Assembly: GCA_029258915.1 (NCBI GenBank)
Contig: JAPDJU010000006.1
Location: 1-64,000, forward strand
Direction: 5' to 3'
DNA: 64,000 nucleotides
From: Thermoproteota archaeon
GTDB lineage: Archaea > Thermoproteota > Thermoprotei_A > EX4484-217-1
Shown here: positions 35,801 through 43,931 of the stretch, piece by piece
How positions within the stretch are numbered: position 1 is the first letter of the stretch
Layout: each line of letters begins with the position of its first letter
Translations under genes and position numbers: made by a program
The notes under the pieces: generated by a model
The model's database searches: none
What the model saw: only the letters and a program-made list of their open reading frames with translations
Told to the model about the DNA's origin: nothing

Positions 35801-36400
35801 ATTTGCTATTAAAACTAAGTCTCTACTTCTCAGTCTGTTCCTATAGAATCTATAGGAGTTAAGCCTGTTTAACATAATTTTTCTTCTTACATCGTTAACA
35901 GCACTATCTTTAAGTTTAAATAGAGTTTCTGAAATAAGCAATAACCTCTTAACAATATATTCACACATTCCTCTATATGTGGCCTTAAATGGGATTTTCC
36001 TTGGAATTGCTATATAGTCATTGAGATTCAGATCCTTTGCTCTCTTCCACCCATTAATGGTCAAAAACGGGTGTTCAGGAGTTACCCTAACAGTACTACC
36101 ATCAGCTAGCCTAATTTCATATAGGAGACCATCATACTTAATTCTCCATACATGAGACATTGTCTTAATATTAATGCGTAAATCGTCCTGACATGTATAA
36201 ACAGGGATACTTCTTCTTTGCTTCTCATAATCCCCATCTACTTCAATTAGCTCCTTCTCGGCTTCAAACAGTTTACATATTTTGACAAACTTTCCATTAC
36301 CTAAAAACACATACTCATCAGGGTGTAAGCACTTTCCGTGGTCTATATGCCCAAGCACTACAACTATAGGTTGTCTTAATTTCTTTTCTGCTAATGGCAT
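32867..36400 (-). CDS. infB: Translation initiation factor aIF5B (IF2 family) with an intein
   Basis: 1177 codons, of which 575 form an intein, leaving a 602-aa factor of normal archaeal size. The N-extein is only 23 residues and ends inside the P-loop, [11 protein letters not shown]; the C-extein resumes [10 protein letters not shown]3 DTPGH and G4 NKID are in the C-extein, followed by domains II to IV. The GTPase joins the subunits at the end of initiation and cannot bind GTP properly before splicing. It is convergent with ndk, opposite to the usual co-directional order. Confidence 0.95.
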   Translation of the reverse strand: MPLAEKKLRQPIVVVLGHIDHGKCLHPDEYVFLGNGKFVKICKLFEAEKELIEVDGDYEKQRRSIPVYTCQDDLRINIKTMSHVWRIKYDGLLYEIRLADGSTVRVTPEHPFLTINGWKRAKDLNLNDYIAIPRKIPFKATYRGMCEYIVKRLLLISETLFKLKDSAVNDVRRKIMLNRLNSYRFYRNRLRSRDLVLIANKLNIDYYRLYELIELITFSDRRRRVGHASKWVKLPKSRKSWEKIFYVAGLMFGYGSLNFDRLTSSSKKLVREFEKGLAVLGASAHIISSKRQSVLEVRAVGGLAVKKFFKYIFEFPERKKARNLRLPEVVQIAPLRFISAFIRGYFDADAAVDVKQNRIEVSSASPTFLKQIKWLLLRFGITSQYHEKTVENTTYGVLYIKGRRNLEKYLTHIGFMEPAKLEKLKVIISKSKRDDITTEEIPLSGDYIKRTRLIHAITWSELKMPYFAVYEKNLEKMTYSTWIKFVHELKKLTSNNNFGKKLKKKILVLEGLKNDRNLVLAFMSDGLMYSNKELTPLGKEILLAWKRRDFEKIRLPTFDYVTFVKVKDIKRLRYVGYLYDLSIDNTQNFIANGIIVHNTTLLDHIRGTTVAKKEPGEITQHVGASVVPTYVIERVCEPLRKMFPIRLKIPGLLFIDTPGHELFSNLRKRGGSVADFAILVVDVLEGFKDQTFESIEILKERKVPFLVAANKIDKIPGWKPYPDSPFLMSFRKQSERVRDRLEELIYNIIGEMYKLGFKADRFDRIRDFTKIVTIVPVSAKTGEGIPELLAVLAGLTQQFITKRLMYAEGPAKGVVLEVKEEVGLGTTIDVIVYDGILKKGDIIVVGGLEKPIVTKVRALLMPKPLQEIRAPEEKFMQVNHVVAAAGVKIAAPNLDSALAGSPIFVIEDLSKIDEYVFKVQEEISSVRIMKDVIGVVVKADTLGTLEALIAALRRKNIPVRLADVGPVSRRDVIEASTSLKKNRFYGVILAFNTKLLPGVVDEAIREGVKIFSDNVIYKLLETYEEWLIKEREREKLRELAKLIRPAKIRIIPGFVFRRSAPAIVGVEVLGGKIKSGYPLMRKDGKRIGEIMQIQDRGKTIGEAKIGQAVAISIKGHVLVGRHINEGDILYTDLSEKHVETWIKKFKSELSDDELIVLKEIVKIKRKINPAFAATIFL
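34607..36331 (-). mobile_element. Intein with a LAGLIDADG endonuclease domain
   Basis: 575 aa from Cys1 (TGC at 36329-36331) to the terminal His-Asn (CAT AAT, 34612-34607), followed by Thr. Block A is [15 protein letters not shown], block B has the TPEH motif ([10 protein letters not shown]) and block G is [11 protein letters not shown]. All residues for splicing are present. The endonuclease has two LAGLIDADG helices: [10 protein letters not shown], where the expected acidic residue is Tyr (codon TAT), and IRGYFDADA, which keeps its Asp. Splicing is thus likely while homing is probably lost. Inteins at this P-loop site of archaeal IF2 are known. Confidence 0.93.
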
Positions 36401-36560
36401 ATTCTATTACCTCTCCGTGTTCTTTATGCTATTTAGCTTAATTTCGTACTAACTTATTCTAAACTTTTACAGTTTTAAAACTGTTTACAATAACTCAATT
36501 AGCCAAGTTGTTCTCATAAAAGCTTATAATGTTATTATAAGCAAGCTTGTACTATTTAAC

Positions 36561-36848
36561 CTAGCTTGATAGCAACCCTAATAAATACCCTACAATTATC
36601 GATAGTGTAATCATCATAGTAACTATAATTCTATTACCTATTCTATGTGCTAAATAAGCAAAAACTATTATGGGAAGTAGTGCTGGGGCATATATTAAAG
36701 CAGCAAATTGTGTTAGAAAACCTGAAGGACCATGTAAGTAAAGTAGAAAGCCGTAAAATAAGCCAAAAGCAAATAGTGAAAGACAGTAAAGGAAAAATCT
36801 AAACCTTTTACGCATTAATGCCACGCAATAATTTCTAAACAAAAACAT
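36561..36848 (-). CDS. Small membrane protein, 95 aa, unknown
   Basis: After a basic start (RNYCVALMRKRFRF) come three hydrophobic segments: about residues 18-37, 44-66 and 72-92. There is no motif that points to a function. It lies between infB and the vapBC island, on the same strand as infB but 160 nt away from it. Confidence 0.5.
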   Translation of the reverse strand: MFLFRNYCVALMRKRFRFFLYCLSLFAFGLFYGFLLYLHGPSGFLTQFAALIYAPALLPIIVFAYLAHRIGNRIIVTMMITLSIIVGYLLGLLSS

Positions 36849-36955
36849 TAATAAAACTAATTTTAAAACACAAATACAGAGTTTGAGTACCCTGATCCTC
36901 CATGGTTTGCTTCTGCTGACGCTAAGGCTGAAGCTCTTCCCGGATACGGCTATGC

Positions 36956-37156
36956 CTATGTATATGCATATACATATACATCACCTGCAGCAACTTCCTC
37001 AACGGCTTCTGCTGGAGTAGAGTTTAACACTAATCTCATAGTTCTCGAAGCACCTTTAGGTAAAGTAACTAAGAAATACCTGTTTGGAGCATTTCTCATT
37101 ACACCATATACACCAGCTGAAGGATATTCTATATCAGGTGCTGGGGGATTATACAT
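36956..37156 (-). CDS. Hypothetical protein, 66 aa
   Basis: Unknown function. It starts MYNPPAPDIEYPSAGVYG and ends VYVYAYT. The opposite strand is also open for 100 codons, so the coding strand needs a reason: on the minus strand all Arg codons are AGA/AGG and all Leu codons TTA, as in the neighbours, while the plus strand uses CTC, CTG and CGA and has no start codon. A TATA element at 37190-37198 sits at the right distance. Confidence 0.45.
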   Translation of the reverse strand: MYNPPAPDIEYPSAGVYGVMRNAPNRYFLVTLPKGASRTMRLVLNSTPAEAVEEVAAGDVYVYAYT

Positions 37157-37189
37157 AGGACCTCGAAACCTGTAAGCATACCTTTATTT

Positions 37190-37198
37190 TTATAAATT
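37190..37198 (-). promoter_or_regulatory. Probable TATA box for the 66-aa gene
   Basis: An AT-only stretch reading TTTATAAA on the minus strand, about 35-40 nt before the ATG at 37156, would give a short leader of about 10-15 nt. Confidence 0.35.
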
Positions 37199-37344
37199 TA
37201 TAAAATAGGTACTGTATTATAGTTAAAGAAATAAACTTTCACAAAATCAAACTTTTATAAATGACAAAGTAAGTTTATGCTTCCTTAAGGAGGCTTCTAT
37301 ATTTAGATAGCTGATTTGCCATATTAGGGACAAGCTTAGATTAA

Positions 37345-37758
37345 TTAAAGTATATTTAGCTCCAGTCGGGCTAATTTCTTCTTTAGTTCTTCGTCAAATG
37401 TTAGTAGTTTAGAATTTGTTTCTAATGCTAGTGTAACATATAATGAATCATAAACTGTTATCCCGTATTTAACGGCATTATCTAGAGCTCTTATGATTAA
37501 GTCTTTTGAATCATAAACTTTGCTTACAGTATTTTGTATAAGTGGTGGTATGATTTCCTTTAGTTTGCTAAAGGTTTCTACAGGTATTCTTTTAAACGCA
37601 AAAACATGTTTCCATAGGACATTAGCTACCTCAACGTATACTATATCCACTGTTATTAACCCATTTTTCCTATGCTCCTTAATAATCTCTCTTGCTTTGT
37701 CGTAGAATTCATCTTTAACTATAACACTTGCAAATATACTGGCACCAATAACATACAT
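37345..37758 (-). CDS. vapC: VapC-type PIN-domain toxin, first catalytic Asp replaced
   Basis: 137 aa, a single PIN domain. PIN ribonucleases use about four acidic residues to bind magnesium. The first, normally in a start like MYVIDAS, reads MYVIGAS here: codon GGT where GAT is expected. The later ones look intact: Glu in VDIVYVEVANVLWK, Asp in YGITVYDSLYVTLA and Asp in LLTFDEELKK. The gene follows vapB by 5 nt on the same strand. The toxin may be weak or dead, unless this is a sequencing error. Confidence 0.85.
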   Translation of the reverse strand: MYVIGASIFASVIVKDEFYDKAREIIKEHRKNGLITVDIVYVEVANVLWKHVFAFKRIPVETFSKLKEIIPPLIQNTVSKVYDSKDLIIRALDNAVKYGITVYDSLYVTLALETNSKLLTFDEELKKKLARLELNIL

Positions 37759-37763
37759 TAGAA

Positions 37764-37991
37764 TTACCTCTCTTCTCTATACTTTCTAACGATTTTCCAT
37801 GCTGGCTCCTTAGACTTTGGAATGCCATATAAAAGTTCGTCTATTAAGTTTAATGTTTCTTTAAGCTTCACTTCCTTTATTTTTTCTTCTATGAATTTTT
37901 CAATTTCTTCCCTCCAATTAATACCTTTAATATTTGCCATTTTCTCTTTCAAATCTTTCCTTATTCTAATGCTTAAGGTTGTTGTAGACAT
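37764..37991 (-). CDS. vapB: VapB-type antitoxin, ribbon-helix-helix
   Basis: 75 aa. The N-terminal TTTLSIRIRKDLKEKMANIKGINWREEIEKFIEEKIKE pattern is a ribbon-helix-helix DNA-binding fold; the rest (DELLYGIPKSKEPAWKIVRKYR) would wrap the VapC partner. It is the first gene of the vapBC operon. The ATG lies within one arm of a palindrome and close behind a TATA box, so the mRNA is probably leaderless or nearly so. Confidence 0.88.
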   Translation of the reverse strand: MSTTTLSIRIRKDLKEKMANIKGINWREEIEKFIEEKIKEVKLKETLNLIDELLYGIPKSKEPAWKIVRKYREER

Positions 37992-38045
37992 TTTATATCA
38001 CTATTTTATGTCTACAATATTTATATACAATAATCGTATATAAAT
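37982..38045 (-). promoter_or_regulatory. vapBC promoter with palindromic operator
   Basis: TTGTAGACAT (37982-37991) and ATGTCTACAA (38008-38017) are perfect 10-bp inverted repeats 16 nt apart; the first covers the vapB start codon. Directly upstream, ATTTATATAC (38019-38028) and GTATATAAAT (38036-38045) form a second perfect 10-bp inverted repeat that contains the likely TATA box. VapB-type antitoxins commonly repress their own operon by binding such repeats, so this is the likely operator. Confidence 0.7.
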
Positions 38046-38147
38046 GCTTATCATTCAAGCAATGCTTCGTTACTTTATTAGGAAAATTTATATTCTGAAT
38101 ATGTTTTTACATTTCTGCGATAACAAGAGGTATGGTGGTTTAGGGTA

Positions 38148-38525
38148 ATGCCTGAGTTTAAAGTGGTAGTGTCTGATCCTTCAACGGGTAAGGCTAAGAC
38201 CTATGTTGTTAAAGGAGAATCAGCAATGAGGCTTATAGGTTTAAAAATAGGCGATATCATTGACGGTTTACTTGTTTCTAATGAACTTAAAGGTAAGAAA
38301 TTAGAGATTAGAGGCGGTAGCGACAGTTCAGGTTTCCCTATGAGACCAGATATTCCGGGCGGTGTTAAGAAGAGGGTTTTACTTTCAGTTCCTCCAGGGT
38401 TTCACCCTAAAGAGAAAGGTGAACGTCGAAGAAAAACCGTTAGGGGTAATGTTATAACTGAAGATATTGTTCAAATAAATGTTAAAATAGTTGCTGAGGA
38501 AAAAAGTAAAGAGAAAAAGAAATAG
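38148..38525 (+). CDS. rps6e: Small subunit ribosomal protein S6e (eS6)
   Basis: 125 aa, the short archaeal form without the eukaryotic phosphorylated tail. The [20 protein letters not shown] start, [40 protein letters not shown] signature and [21 protein letters not shown] are present. It is followed by aIF2-gamma, the usual archaeal pair. Confidence 0.96.
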   Translation: MPEFKVVVSDPSTGKAKTYVVKGESAMRLIGLKIGDIIDGLLVSNELKGKKLEIRGGSDSSGFPMRPDIPGGVKKRVLLSVPPGFHPKEKGERRRKTVRGNVITEDIVQINVKIVAEEKSKEKKK

Positions 38526-38554
38526 TATTTCTTCAAGGAGGTTAAGCCGCTAAA

Positions 38555-39793
38555 ATGCCTTGGGTTCTAAAGCAACCAGAAGTAAACATCGGCGTCGTAG
38601 GCCACGTTGACCACGGTAAAACCACTTTAGTACAGGCTTTAACAGGGAAATGGACTGCTACCCATAGTGAGGAGCTTAAAAGAGGAATGACAATAAAACT
38701 AGGCTACGCTGATGGAAACATTGCTAAGTGTCAATGCTGTCAAGGTCTTGAGGCTTGGATTACTGAACCAACATGCCCTAAATGCAGATGCGAAAGTGTA
38801 TTATTAAAAAGGGTATCTTACGTTGATGCTCCAGGCCACGAGGTTCTAATGGCAACTATGCTTTCAGGAGCAACAATAATGGATGGAGCGATTTTAGTTA
38901 TAGCTGCTAACGAGCCTTGTCCTCAGCCTCAAACTAGAGAGCATTTCGCAGCTTTAGACATTATAGGTATTAGAAACCTAGTTATAGTGCAGAATAAAAT
39001 AGATGTTGTTTCAAAAGAACAAGCTTTGAAAAACTATAAACAAATTAAGGAATTTGTTAAAAACACTTGGGCTGAAAACGCGCCAATAATTCCTGTTAGT
39101 GCACTACATAAGGTAAATGTTGATGCTGTCGTAAAAGCAATATATGAAAACATACCTACGCCAGAAAGAGATCTAGCAAAACCGACACTAATGTATGTGG
39201 CTAGAAGTTTTGATGTAAACAAGCCAGGTACACCTCCAGAAAAACTTATTGGAGGAGTTGTTGGCGGAAGCATAATTCAAGGAGTAATCAGGGTTGGCGA
39301 TAGAATAGAGATTAGACCTGGCGTAAGAATAGAAGCTGGCGGTAAAACGGAGTATCAACCATTAGAAACAACTGTCGTAAGTTTAAGATTCGGAAATATT
39401 GAGGTAGAAGAGGCTAAGCCAGGCGGGCTTGTGGCTATAGGTACAGAGCTTGACCCTGCATTAACTAAGAACGATAACCTTGTAGGTAATATTGTTGGAA
39501 AACCAGGCCAGTTACCGCCTGTTCTTTGGGAAATTTCTCTAGAATATAAAACATTGGAAAGAGTTGTAGGTATGAAGCAGATGATAAAAGTTGAACCTAT
39601 AAGACCTAAAGAAAGTTTAATGTTAACTGTAGGAACTATGATTTCATGGGGTATAGTTAAGAACGTAACCAAGGACATTTTAGAAATAAAGCTGGCAAAA
39701 CCAATAATAGCCCTTGAAAAGGCAAGGGTAGCTATAAGTAGAAGAATTATGGGTAGATGGAGACTCATAGGTTGGGGTACTTTAAAATATTGA
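38555..39793 (+). CDS. eif2g: Translation initiation factor aIF2 subunit gamma
   Basis: 412 aa. It binds GTP and, with alpha and beta, initiator Met-tRNA. The P-loop is GHVDHGKTT (residues 16-24), switch regions include [11 protein letters not shown] and DAPGHEVLM, and NKID follows. A zinc knuckle with CQCC and CPKC (about residues 54-76) is characteristic of the gamma subunit. Domains II and III are complete. The stop overlaps the TTG start of the next gene. Confidence 0.97.
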   Translation: MPWVLKQPEVNIGVVGHVDHGKTTLVQALTGKWTATHSEELKRGMTIKLGYADGNIAKCQCCQGLEAWITEPTCPKCRCESVLLKRVSYVDAPGHEVLMATMLSGATIMDGAILVIAANEPCPQPQTREHFAALDIIGIRNLVIVQNKIDVVSKEQALKNYKQIKEFVKNTWAENAPIIPVSALHKVNVDAVVKAIYENIPTPERDLAKPTLMYVARSFDVNKPGTPPEKLIGGVVGGSIIQGVIRVGDRIEIRPGVRIEAGGKTEYQPLETTVVSLRFGNIEVEEAKPGGLVAIGTELDPALTKNDNLVGNIVGKPGQLPPVLWEISLEYKTLERVVGMKQMIKVEPIRPKESLMLTVGTMISWGIVKNVTKDILEIKLAKPIIALEKARVAISRRIMGRWRLIGWGTLKY

Positions 39794-40200
39794 GCAAGAT
39801 TAAAGTAATTGTTGACTCAAATATTTTACTTCAATCAGCACGTTATGGAATAGATGTAAAGGAATCTATAGAGGAGGCTTTAACAGCACTATGTGATATT
39901 TGCATACCTAAAGCTGTTGTTCATGAATTAGAAAATAAGGCAAAATACGGTAAACCTTCCGAAAGAAAAGCGGCTAAAAGAGCATTAGAAGCTATTAGCA
40001 AGAGCGAAGCAGTTGTTATAGAGCATGAAAATTTAAAAAACATGAAAACAGACGATATAATACTTACTTTGGCTTTAAAGGAGAAATATGTTTTAATAAC
40101 TAATGACAGAGAGCTAAGGAGAAAAGCCAGGAGGATAGGTATACCGGTAGGTTTTCTGAATATAGAAGAGAAAAGAGTTATAGTTGAATATTTTCCTTAA
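39790..40200 (+). CDS. PIN-domain protein (FCF1/Utp24-like), downstream of aIF2-gamma
   Basis: 136 aa from TTG 39790, which overlaps the aIF2-gamma stop (ATTGA) and places the first catalytic Asp in VIVDSN at residue 9. Further acidic residues are in [21 protein letters not shown] and [11 protein letters not shown], so the nuclease centre looks intact. The eIF2G-PIN-rpoE order is conserved in many archaea, which suggests a role in RNA processing or ribosome maturation rather than a toxin. Confidence 0.82.
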   Translation: MSKIKVIVDSNILLQSARYGIDVKESIEEALTALCDICIPKAVVHELENKAKYGKPSERKAAKRALEAISKSEAVVIEHENLKNMKTDDIILTLALKEKYVLITNDRELRRKARRIGIPVGFLNIEEKRVIVEYFP

Positions 40201-40281
40201 AACACATAATACATTTATATAGGAGGTTCCTGGTAAAGAAATATCACGATTTTACATCAACGTGAGAGGTAGAAATAAGCA

Positions 40282-40857
40282 ATGTACTATGTTTATCGCG
40301 TACAGGATATTGTTAGAATTCCACCTGAAATGTTTAATCTGCCCTTAGAAAAAGCTGCTTTAAGATCTTTACGTGAGAAGTATGAAGGAACAATAGATAA
40401 GGACTTAGGACTAGTGCTTGCAGTATTCGATGTTAAGGTTTCTGAGGAAGGCGTTATAATTCATGGCGATGGAGCTACATATCATGAAACAGAATTTTGC
40501 ATCTTAGCATTCAAACCTTTAATTAAAGAAGTAATTGAAGGAGAAATAGTTGAAATAACAGATTTTGGAGCATTTGTTAGCCTAGGCCCACTTGATGCTT
40601 TAGCTCATAAATCCCAGATTTTAGATGACGTATTAATGTATGATGGTAGAAGAGGGGCTCTCATAGGTAAGGAAACTAAGAGAATATTAGAGAAGGGAGA
40701 CCATGTTAGAGCAAGAGTAATCGCCGTAAGTACTTCAATGTCCAATAAAATTATGAGAATAGGTGTAACGATGAGGCAACCGTTTCTAGGTAAACTAGAA
40801 TGGATAAAAGAAGACCTTGAAAGAATATACGGTAAACCTAAAGAGAAAAAGAAGTGA
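40282..40857 (+). CDS. rpoE1: DNA-directed RNA polymerase subunit E' (Rpo7)
   Basis: 191 aa. The N-terminal RNP-like domain (YRVQDIVRIPPEMFNLPLEKAALRSLREKYEGTIDKDLGLVL) is followed by an S1 domain (EGEIVEITDFGAFVSLGPLDALAHKSQI). With Rpo4 it forms the stalk. A TATA-like CATTTATATAG at 40211 would start a transcript before this gene. Confidence 0.96.
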   Translation: MYYVYRVQDIVRIPPEMFNLPLEKAALRSLREKYEGTIDKDLGLVLAVFDVKVSEEGVIIHGDGATYHETEFCILAFKPLIKEVIEGEIVEITDFGAFVSLGPLDALAHKSQILDDVLMYDGRRGALIGKETKRILEKGDHVRARVIAVSTSMSNKIMRIGVTMRQPFLGKLEWIKEDLERIYGKPKEKKK

Positions 40858-40863
40858 TAAAAA

Positions 40864-41070
40864 ATGTCTTATCGTAGAAGAAAACCGTTTAAAGCATGTA
40901 AGAAATGTAATGCACTAGTACCGCATGATGAAACACAATGCCCTGTATGCGGTTCCCGCACATTCAGCGATGATTGGGAAGGCTTAGTAATAATTGTTTC
41001 CTCGGATTCTAAAACAGCTAAAATACTTAATAAAACGAAACCACATATGTACGCTATTAAGGTAAGGTAA
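40864..41070 (+). CDS. spt4: Transcription elongation factor Spt4 (RpoE'')
   Basis: 68 aa. The zinc ribbon has CKKC near the start and CPVC (ETQCPVCGSRTFSDDWEGLV). It partners with Spt5 (NusG) to raise polymerase processivity. It follows rpoE1 by 6 nt, the conserved arrangement. Confidence 0.95.
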   Translation: MSYRRRKPFKACKKCNALVPHDETQCPVCGSRTFSDDWEGLVIIVSSDSKTAKILNKTKPHMYAIKVR

Positions 41071-41072
41071 AA

Positions 41073-41633
41073 TTGTTTCTTAAACTACCTAAAGAACTTA
41101 GAAAGGAACTTAAAAAGCCCTTAGGAGAACTTATTGAAGTTATACCTGAAAAATCTATGGTTGAAATTGTAAGTTTAGTAAATAAGTTAAGGCCTACTAA
41201 AATAATTAGTGTAGGAGATGTAATTACTCAATACATGTTAATGTCAGGTATTTTACCTGATCTTTCAATAGTCGACCATAAAATGTATCGTAGAAAAATA
41301 GAGTTTCCCTTTAACTATGAAGGTTTCTATAACATTGTAGTTTATGTTAAAAATCCTCCTGGACATATAAGTGAGGATGCTTGGAATAAGATAAGAGAAT
41401 ACTTAACAACAGGTTTTAAAGCATTAATAGTAGTTGATGGTGAAGAAGACTTACTAGCATTACCCGTAATAGTTGAGGCTCCGGAAGGTTCTCTAGTATT
41501 TTATGGTCAGCCCAGCACAGGTGTGGTTTCTATTACGGTTTCTAATAGCATTAAGAGCAAAGTAAAGAGAATGCTTAAGAAATTTATAAAGTTAAAGTAT
41601 TTAGGGCAAAATATAAGTAGAACCAGCAAATAA
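41073..41633 (+). CDS. GTP-dependent dephospho-CoA kinase (DUF359)
   Basis: 186 aa from TTG 41073. The family start LPKELRKELKKPLGELI, the ISVGDVITQYMLMSGILPDLSIVDHKMYRR segment and VVDGEEDLLALPVIVEAPEGSLVFYGQPSTGVV match archaeal DUF359 proteins, shown to carry out the last step of CoA synthesis with GTP. Located between spt4 and rps24e as in many archaea. Confidence 0.9.
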   Translation: MFLKLPKELRKELKKPLGELIEVIPEKSMVEIVSLVNKLRPTKIISVGDVITQYMLMSGILPDLSIVDHKMYRRKIEFPFNYEGFYNIVVYVKNPPGHISEDAWNKIREYLTTGFKALIVVDGEEDLLALPVIVEAPEGSLVFYGQPSTGVVSITVSNSIKSKVKRMLKKFIKLKYLGQNISRTSK

Positions 41634-41681
41634 AACATGAAAGGCATTAAGGAAGTAAACATCACTTAGAGGGCTAACATT

Positions 41682-42032
41682 ATGGCCCAAAAAGAAACAA
41701 TAGCTAAAACCATTAAGCTTAGAGAAGGATACGAAATGATCATCGTTGAAGACAAGCAAAATCCGCTTGTAGGTAGGAAAGAAGTAAAAGCAAAAATATT
41801 CCATGTAGGCAAAGGCACACCTAGCAAATGGATTATAAGGAAAACAATTGCAGAAACATACAACATACCATTAGACGTAGTTTATGTAAGAAACGTAGTT
41901 TCGGAATATGGTAAAGCAGAAACAACAGCAATAATCCACATCTATGATAGTCCTGAGAAGGCTAGAAGTTTCGAACCAGAACATGTAGTTCAGAAAAATA
42001 AACCCCCTGAAGAGAAAAAGAAAACAGGGTAG
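41682..42032 (+). CDS. rps24e: Small subunit ribosomal protein S24e (eS24)
   Basis: 116 aa. The sequence NPLVGRKEVKAKIFHVGKGTPSKWIIRKTIAETYNIPLDVVYVRNV and SEYGKAETTAIIHIYDSPEKA is typical. It ends with a lysine-rich tail and its stop is followed at once by the rps27ae ATG. Confidence 0.95.
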   Translation: MAQKETIAKTIKLREGYEMIIVEDKQNPLVGRKEVKAKIFHVGKGTPSKWIIRKTIAETYNIPLDVVYVRNVVSEYGKAETTAIIHIYDSPEKARSFEPEHVVQKNKPPEEKKKTG

Positions 42033-42236
42033 ATGGGCATGGCTCATGTACATAAGCTTTATGAATATGATTATGAAAAGGGTACTATAAGACTTAAAAA
42101 CAGAATATGTCCAAGATGTAGAAGCATTATGGCGCATCATCTTAAACCTGTTGAGCGTTGGCACTGTGGCAAATGCGGATATACGGAATTTGTTACAGCA
42201 AGGACAACAAGAAGAATCAGGGGTAAGAAAACCTAG
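42033..42236 (+). CDS. rps27ae: Small subunit ribosomal protein S27ae (eS31)
   Basis: 67 aa; ATG 42039 is an alternative start. The zinc ribbon is CPRC...CGKC ([30 protein letters not shown]). Archaeal S27ae has no ubiquitin fusion. It directly follows rps24e and precedes kae1 by 19 nt. Confidence 0.94.
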   Translation: MGMAHVHKLYEYDYEKGTIRLKNRICPRCRSIMAHHLKPVERWHCGKCGYTEFVTARTTRRIRGKKT

Positions 42237-42255
42237 TTTTAAATGGTACAAAGCT

Positions 42256-43269
42256 ATGGCTTTTAAGAAAATAATTATTTTAGGTATAGAATCAACAGCT
42301 CATACTTTTGGATGCGGAATAGTAGATGAATATGGAAGCATTCTAGCAGATACTAGAGCAGTTTATGTTCCAGAGAAGGGAGGAATACATCCGAGAGAAG
42401 CTGCACAACATCATTCAACATATGGTCCTAAAGTAGTTAAAGAAGCACTATTAAAAGCAAACATTTCTATGAGAGATATTTCAGCAATAGCCATAGCCTT
42501 AGGCCCAGGTTTGGGTCCATGCCTACGATCTGGAGCTACAATTGCCAGAGCGTTAGCCGTTTACTTTTCGAAACCCCTTATCCCCGTTAACCATGCCGTA
42601 GCTCATATTGAAATAGGTAAGAAACTTACAGGAGCAAAAGACCCACTAATAGTTTATGTTTCAGGAGGGAATACTATCATAGCTGCTTTTTCAGGCGGAA
42701 GATATAGGGTTTTTGGAGAAACCTTAGACATTGCTCTTGGAAACTGCCTTGACGTTTTTGCCAGAGAAATTGGTTTGGCTCCACCATATATCGTCGAAGG
42801 ATTACATGCAGTGGATAAATGCGCTGAAAAAGGGGAAGAAATAATAGACCTACCCTATGTTGTTAAAGGAGAAGACTTATCATATTCTGGCCTTTTAACA
42901 GCAGCATTAAGGAAAGCTAAAGAACCAGGAGTAAAGCTTGAAGACTTGTGTTTGAGCTTTAGAGAAAATGCATATAACATGCTTGTGGAGGCAGCTGAAA
43001 GAGCATTAGCTCATACTAAAAAGAAAGAAGTACTTCTAACAGGAGGTGTTGGTGCAAGTCCAATACTTCAAGAAAAGCTAAGGTTAATGGTTAGAGAACA
43101 TAATGCAGAACTTTATATCACACCTAAAAAGTATATGGGAGATAATGGTGTTATGGTAGCATGGACCGGTGTTTTACTTTACAAATCAGGAATAACAGTT
43201 AATGTTAAGGAATCGTTTATAAAGCAGCGATGGAGACTTGACGAGGTAGATATTCCTTGGCAAAAATAG
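42256..43269 (+). CDS. kae1: tRNA t6A37 threonylcarbamoyltransferase Kae1 (KEOPS)
   Basis: 337 aa from ATG 42256; the frame is open upstream across rps27ae but the family starts with a strand such as IIILGIESTAHTFG. The metal-binding histidines are in PVNHAVAHIEIG, and GGNT and KYMGDNGVMVAW complete the ASKHA active site. It adds threonylcarbamoyl to A37 of tRNAs together with Bud32 and Pcc1, both encoded nearby. Kae1 and Bud32 are separate proteins here, while several euryarchaea have them fused. Confidence 0.95.
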   Translation: MAFKKIIILGIESTAHTFGCGIVDEYGSILADTRAVYVPEKGGIHPREAAQHHSTYGPKVVKEALLKANISMRDISAIAIALGPGLGPCLRSGATIARALAVYFSKPLIPVNHAVAHIEIGKKLTGAKDPLIVYVSGGNTIIAAFSGGRYRVFGETLDIALGNCLDVFAREIGLAPPYIVEGLHAVDKCAEKGEEIIDLPYVVKGEDLSYSGLLTAALRKAKEPGVKLEDLCLSFRENAYNMLVEAAERALAHTKKKEVLLTGGVGASPILQEKLRLMVREHNAELYITPKKYMGDNGVMVAWTGVLLYKSGITVNVKESFIKQRWRLDEVDIPWQK

Positions 43270-43931
43270 ATTTAGAGATAAACATAGGAAAACTGATAAG
43301 CAAAGGCGCTGAAGCAAACATTTACATTGGTAAGTTTTTAGGCTATAAAGCAATTTTTAAAAAGAGAGTACCTAAACTGTACAGAAATCCCAAATTTGAT
43401 TTAAACTTAAGAGTAAGAAGAACAATAAATGAAGCTAAAATGCTACATTATGCTAGGAGGGAGGGAATACCTGTACCAACACTGTTTTACTTTGACATAA
43501 AAGAAACCCTTATTGTAATGGAGTTCATTGAAGGCTCATTACTTTCACTAAGCATAAAAGACCTTCCAATAAACATTTTGAAAGAGATATTTTTAAAAAC
43601 AGGAGAAATTATGGCTAAGCTCCACTTGAACCAAATTGTTCATGGAGATTTTACAACGTCAAATATAATAAACACAGGTAAAGAACTTATAGTAATAGAT
43701 TTCGGTTTATCTAAGAAATCCCCTGAACTTGAAGAACATGCTATAGATATGCATCTGCTTCTAAGATCACTTGAAAGCACACATTACAATATAGTAGACT
43801 ATGTAAGAGACTACATAATTGAGGGTTATGGTAATATTATAAGTGTAAATTATTCTAAAAAAGTTTATGAAAGAATGTTGGAGATAAGGCGTAGAGGAAG
43901 GTATGTTAAAGAGAGGAGGAAAAAGGTTTGA
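43257..43931 (+). CDS. bud32: KEOPS kinase/ATPase Bud32
   Basis: 224 aa from TTG 43257, overlapping the kae1 stop by 13 nt. A small atypical kinase: glycine-poor loop ISKGAEANIYIG, Lys in YKAIFKKR, catalytic loop IVHGDFTTSNII and metal-binding DFG in VIDFGLSKKS. The tail YERMLEIRRRGRYVKERRKKV is typical of Bud32. The overlap supports coupled synthesis with its partner Kae1. Confidence 0.94.
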   Translation: MAKIDLEINIGKLISKGAEANIYIGKFLGYKAIFKKRVPKLYRNPKFDLNLRVRRTINEAKMLHYARREGIPVPTLFYFDIKETLIVMEFIEGSLLSLSIKDLPINILKEIFLKTGEIMAKLHLNQIVHGDFTTSNIINTGKELIVIDFGLSKKSPELEEHAIDMHLLLRSLESTHYNIVDYVRDYIIEGYGNIISVNYSKKVYERMLEIRRRGRYVKERRKKV

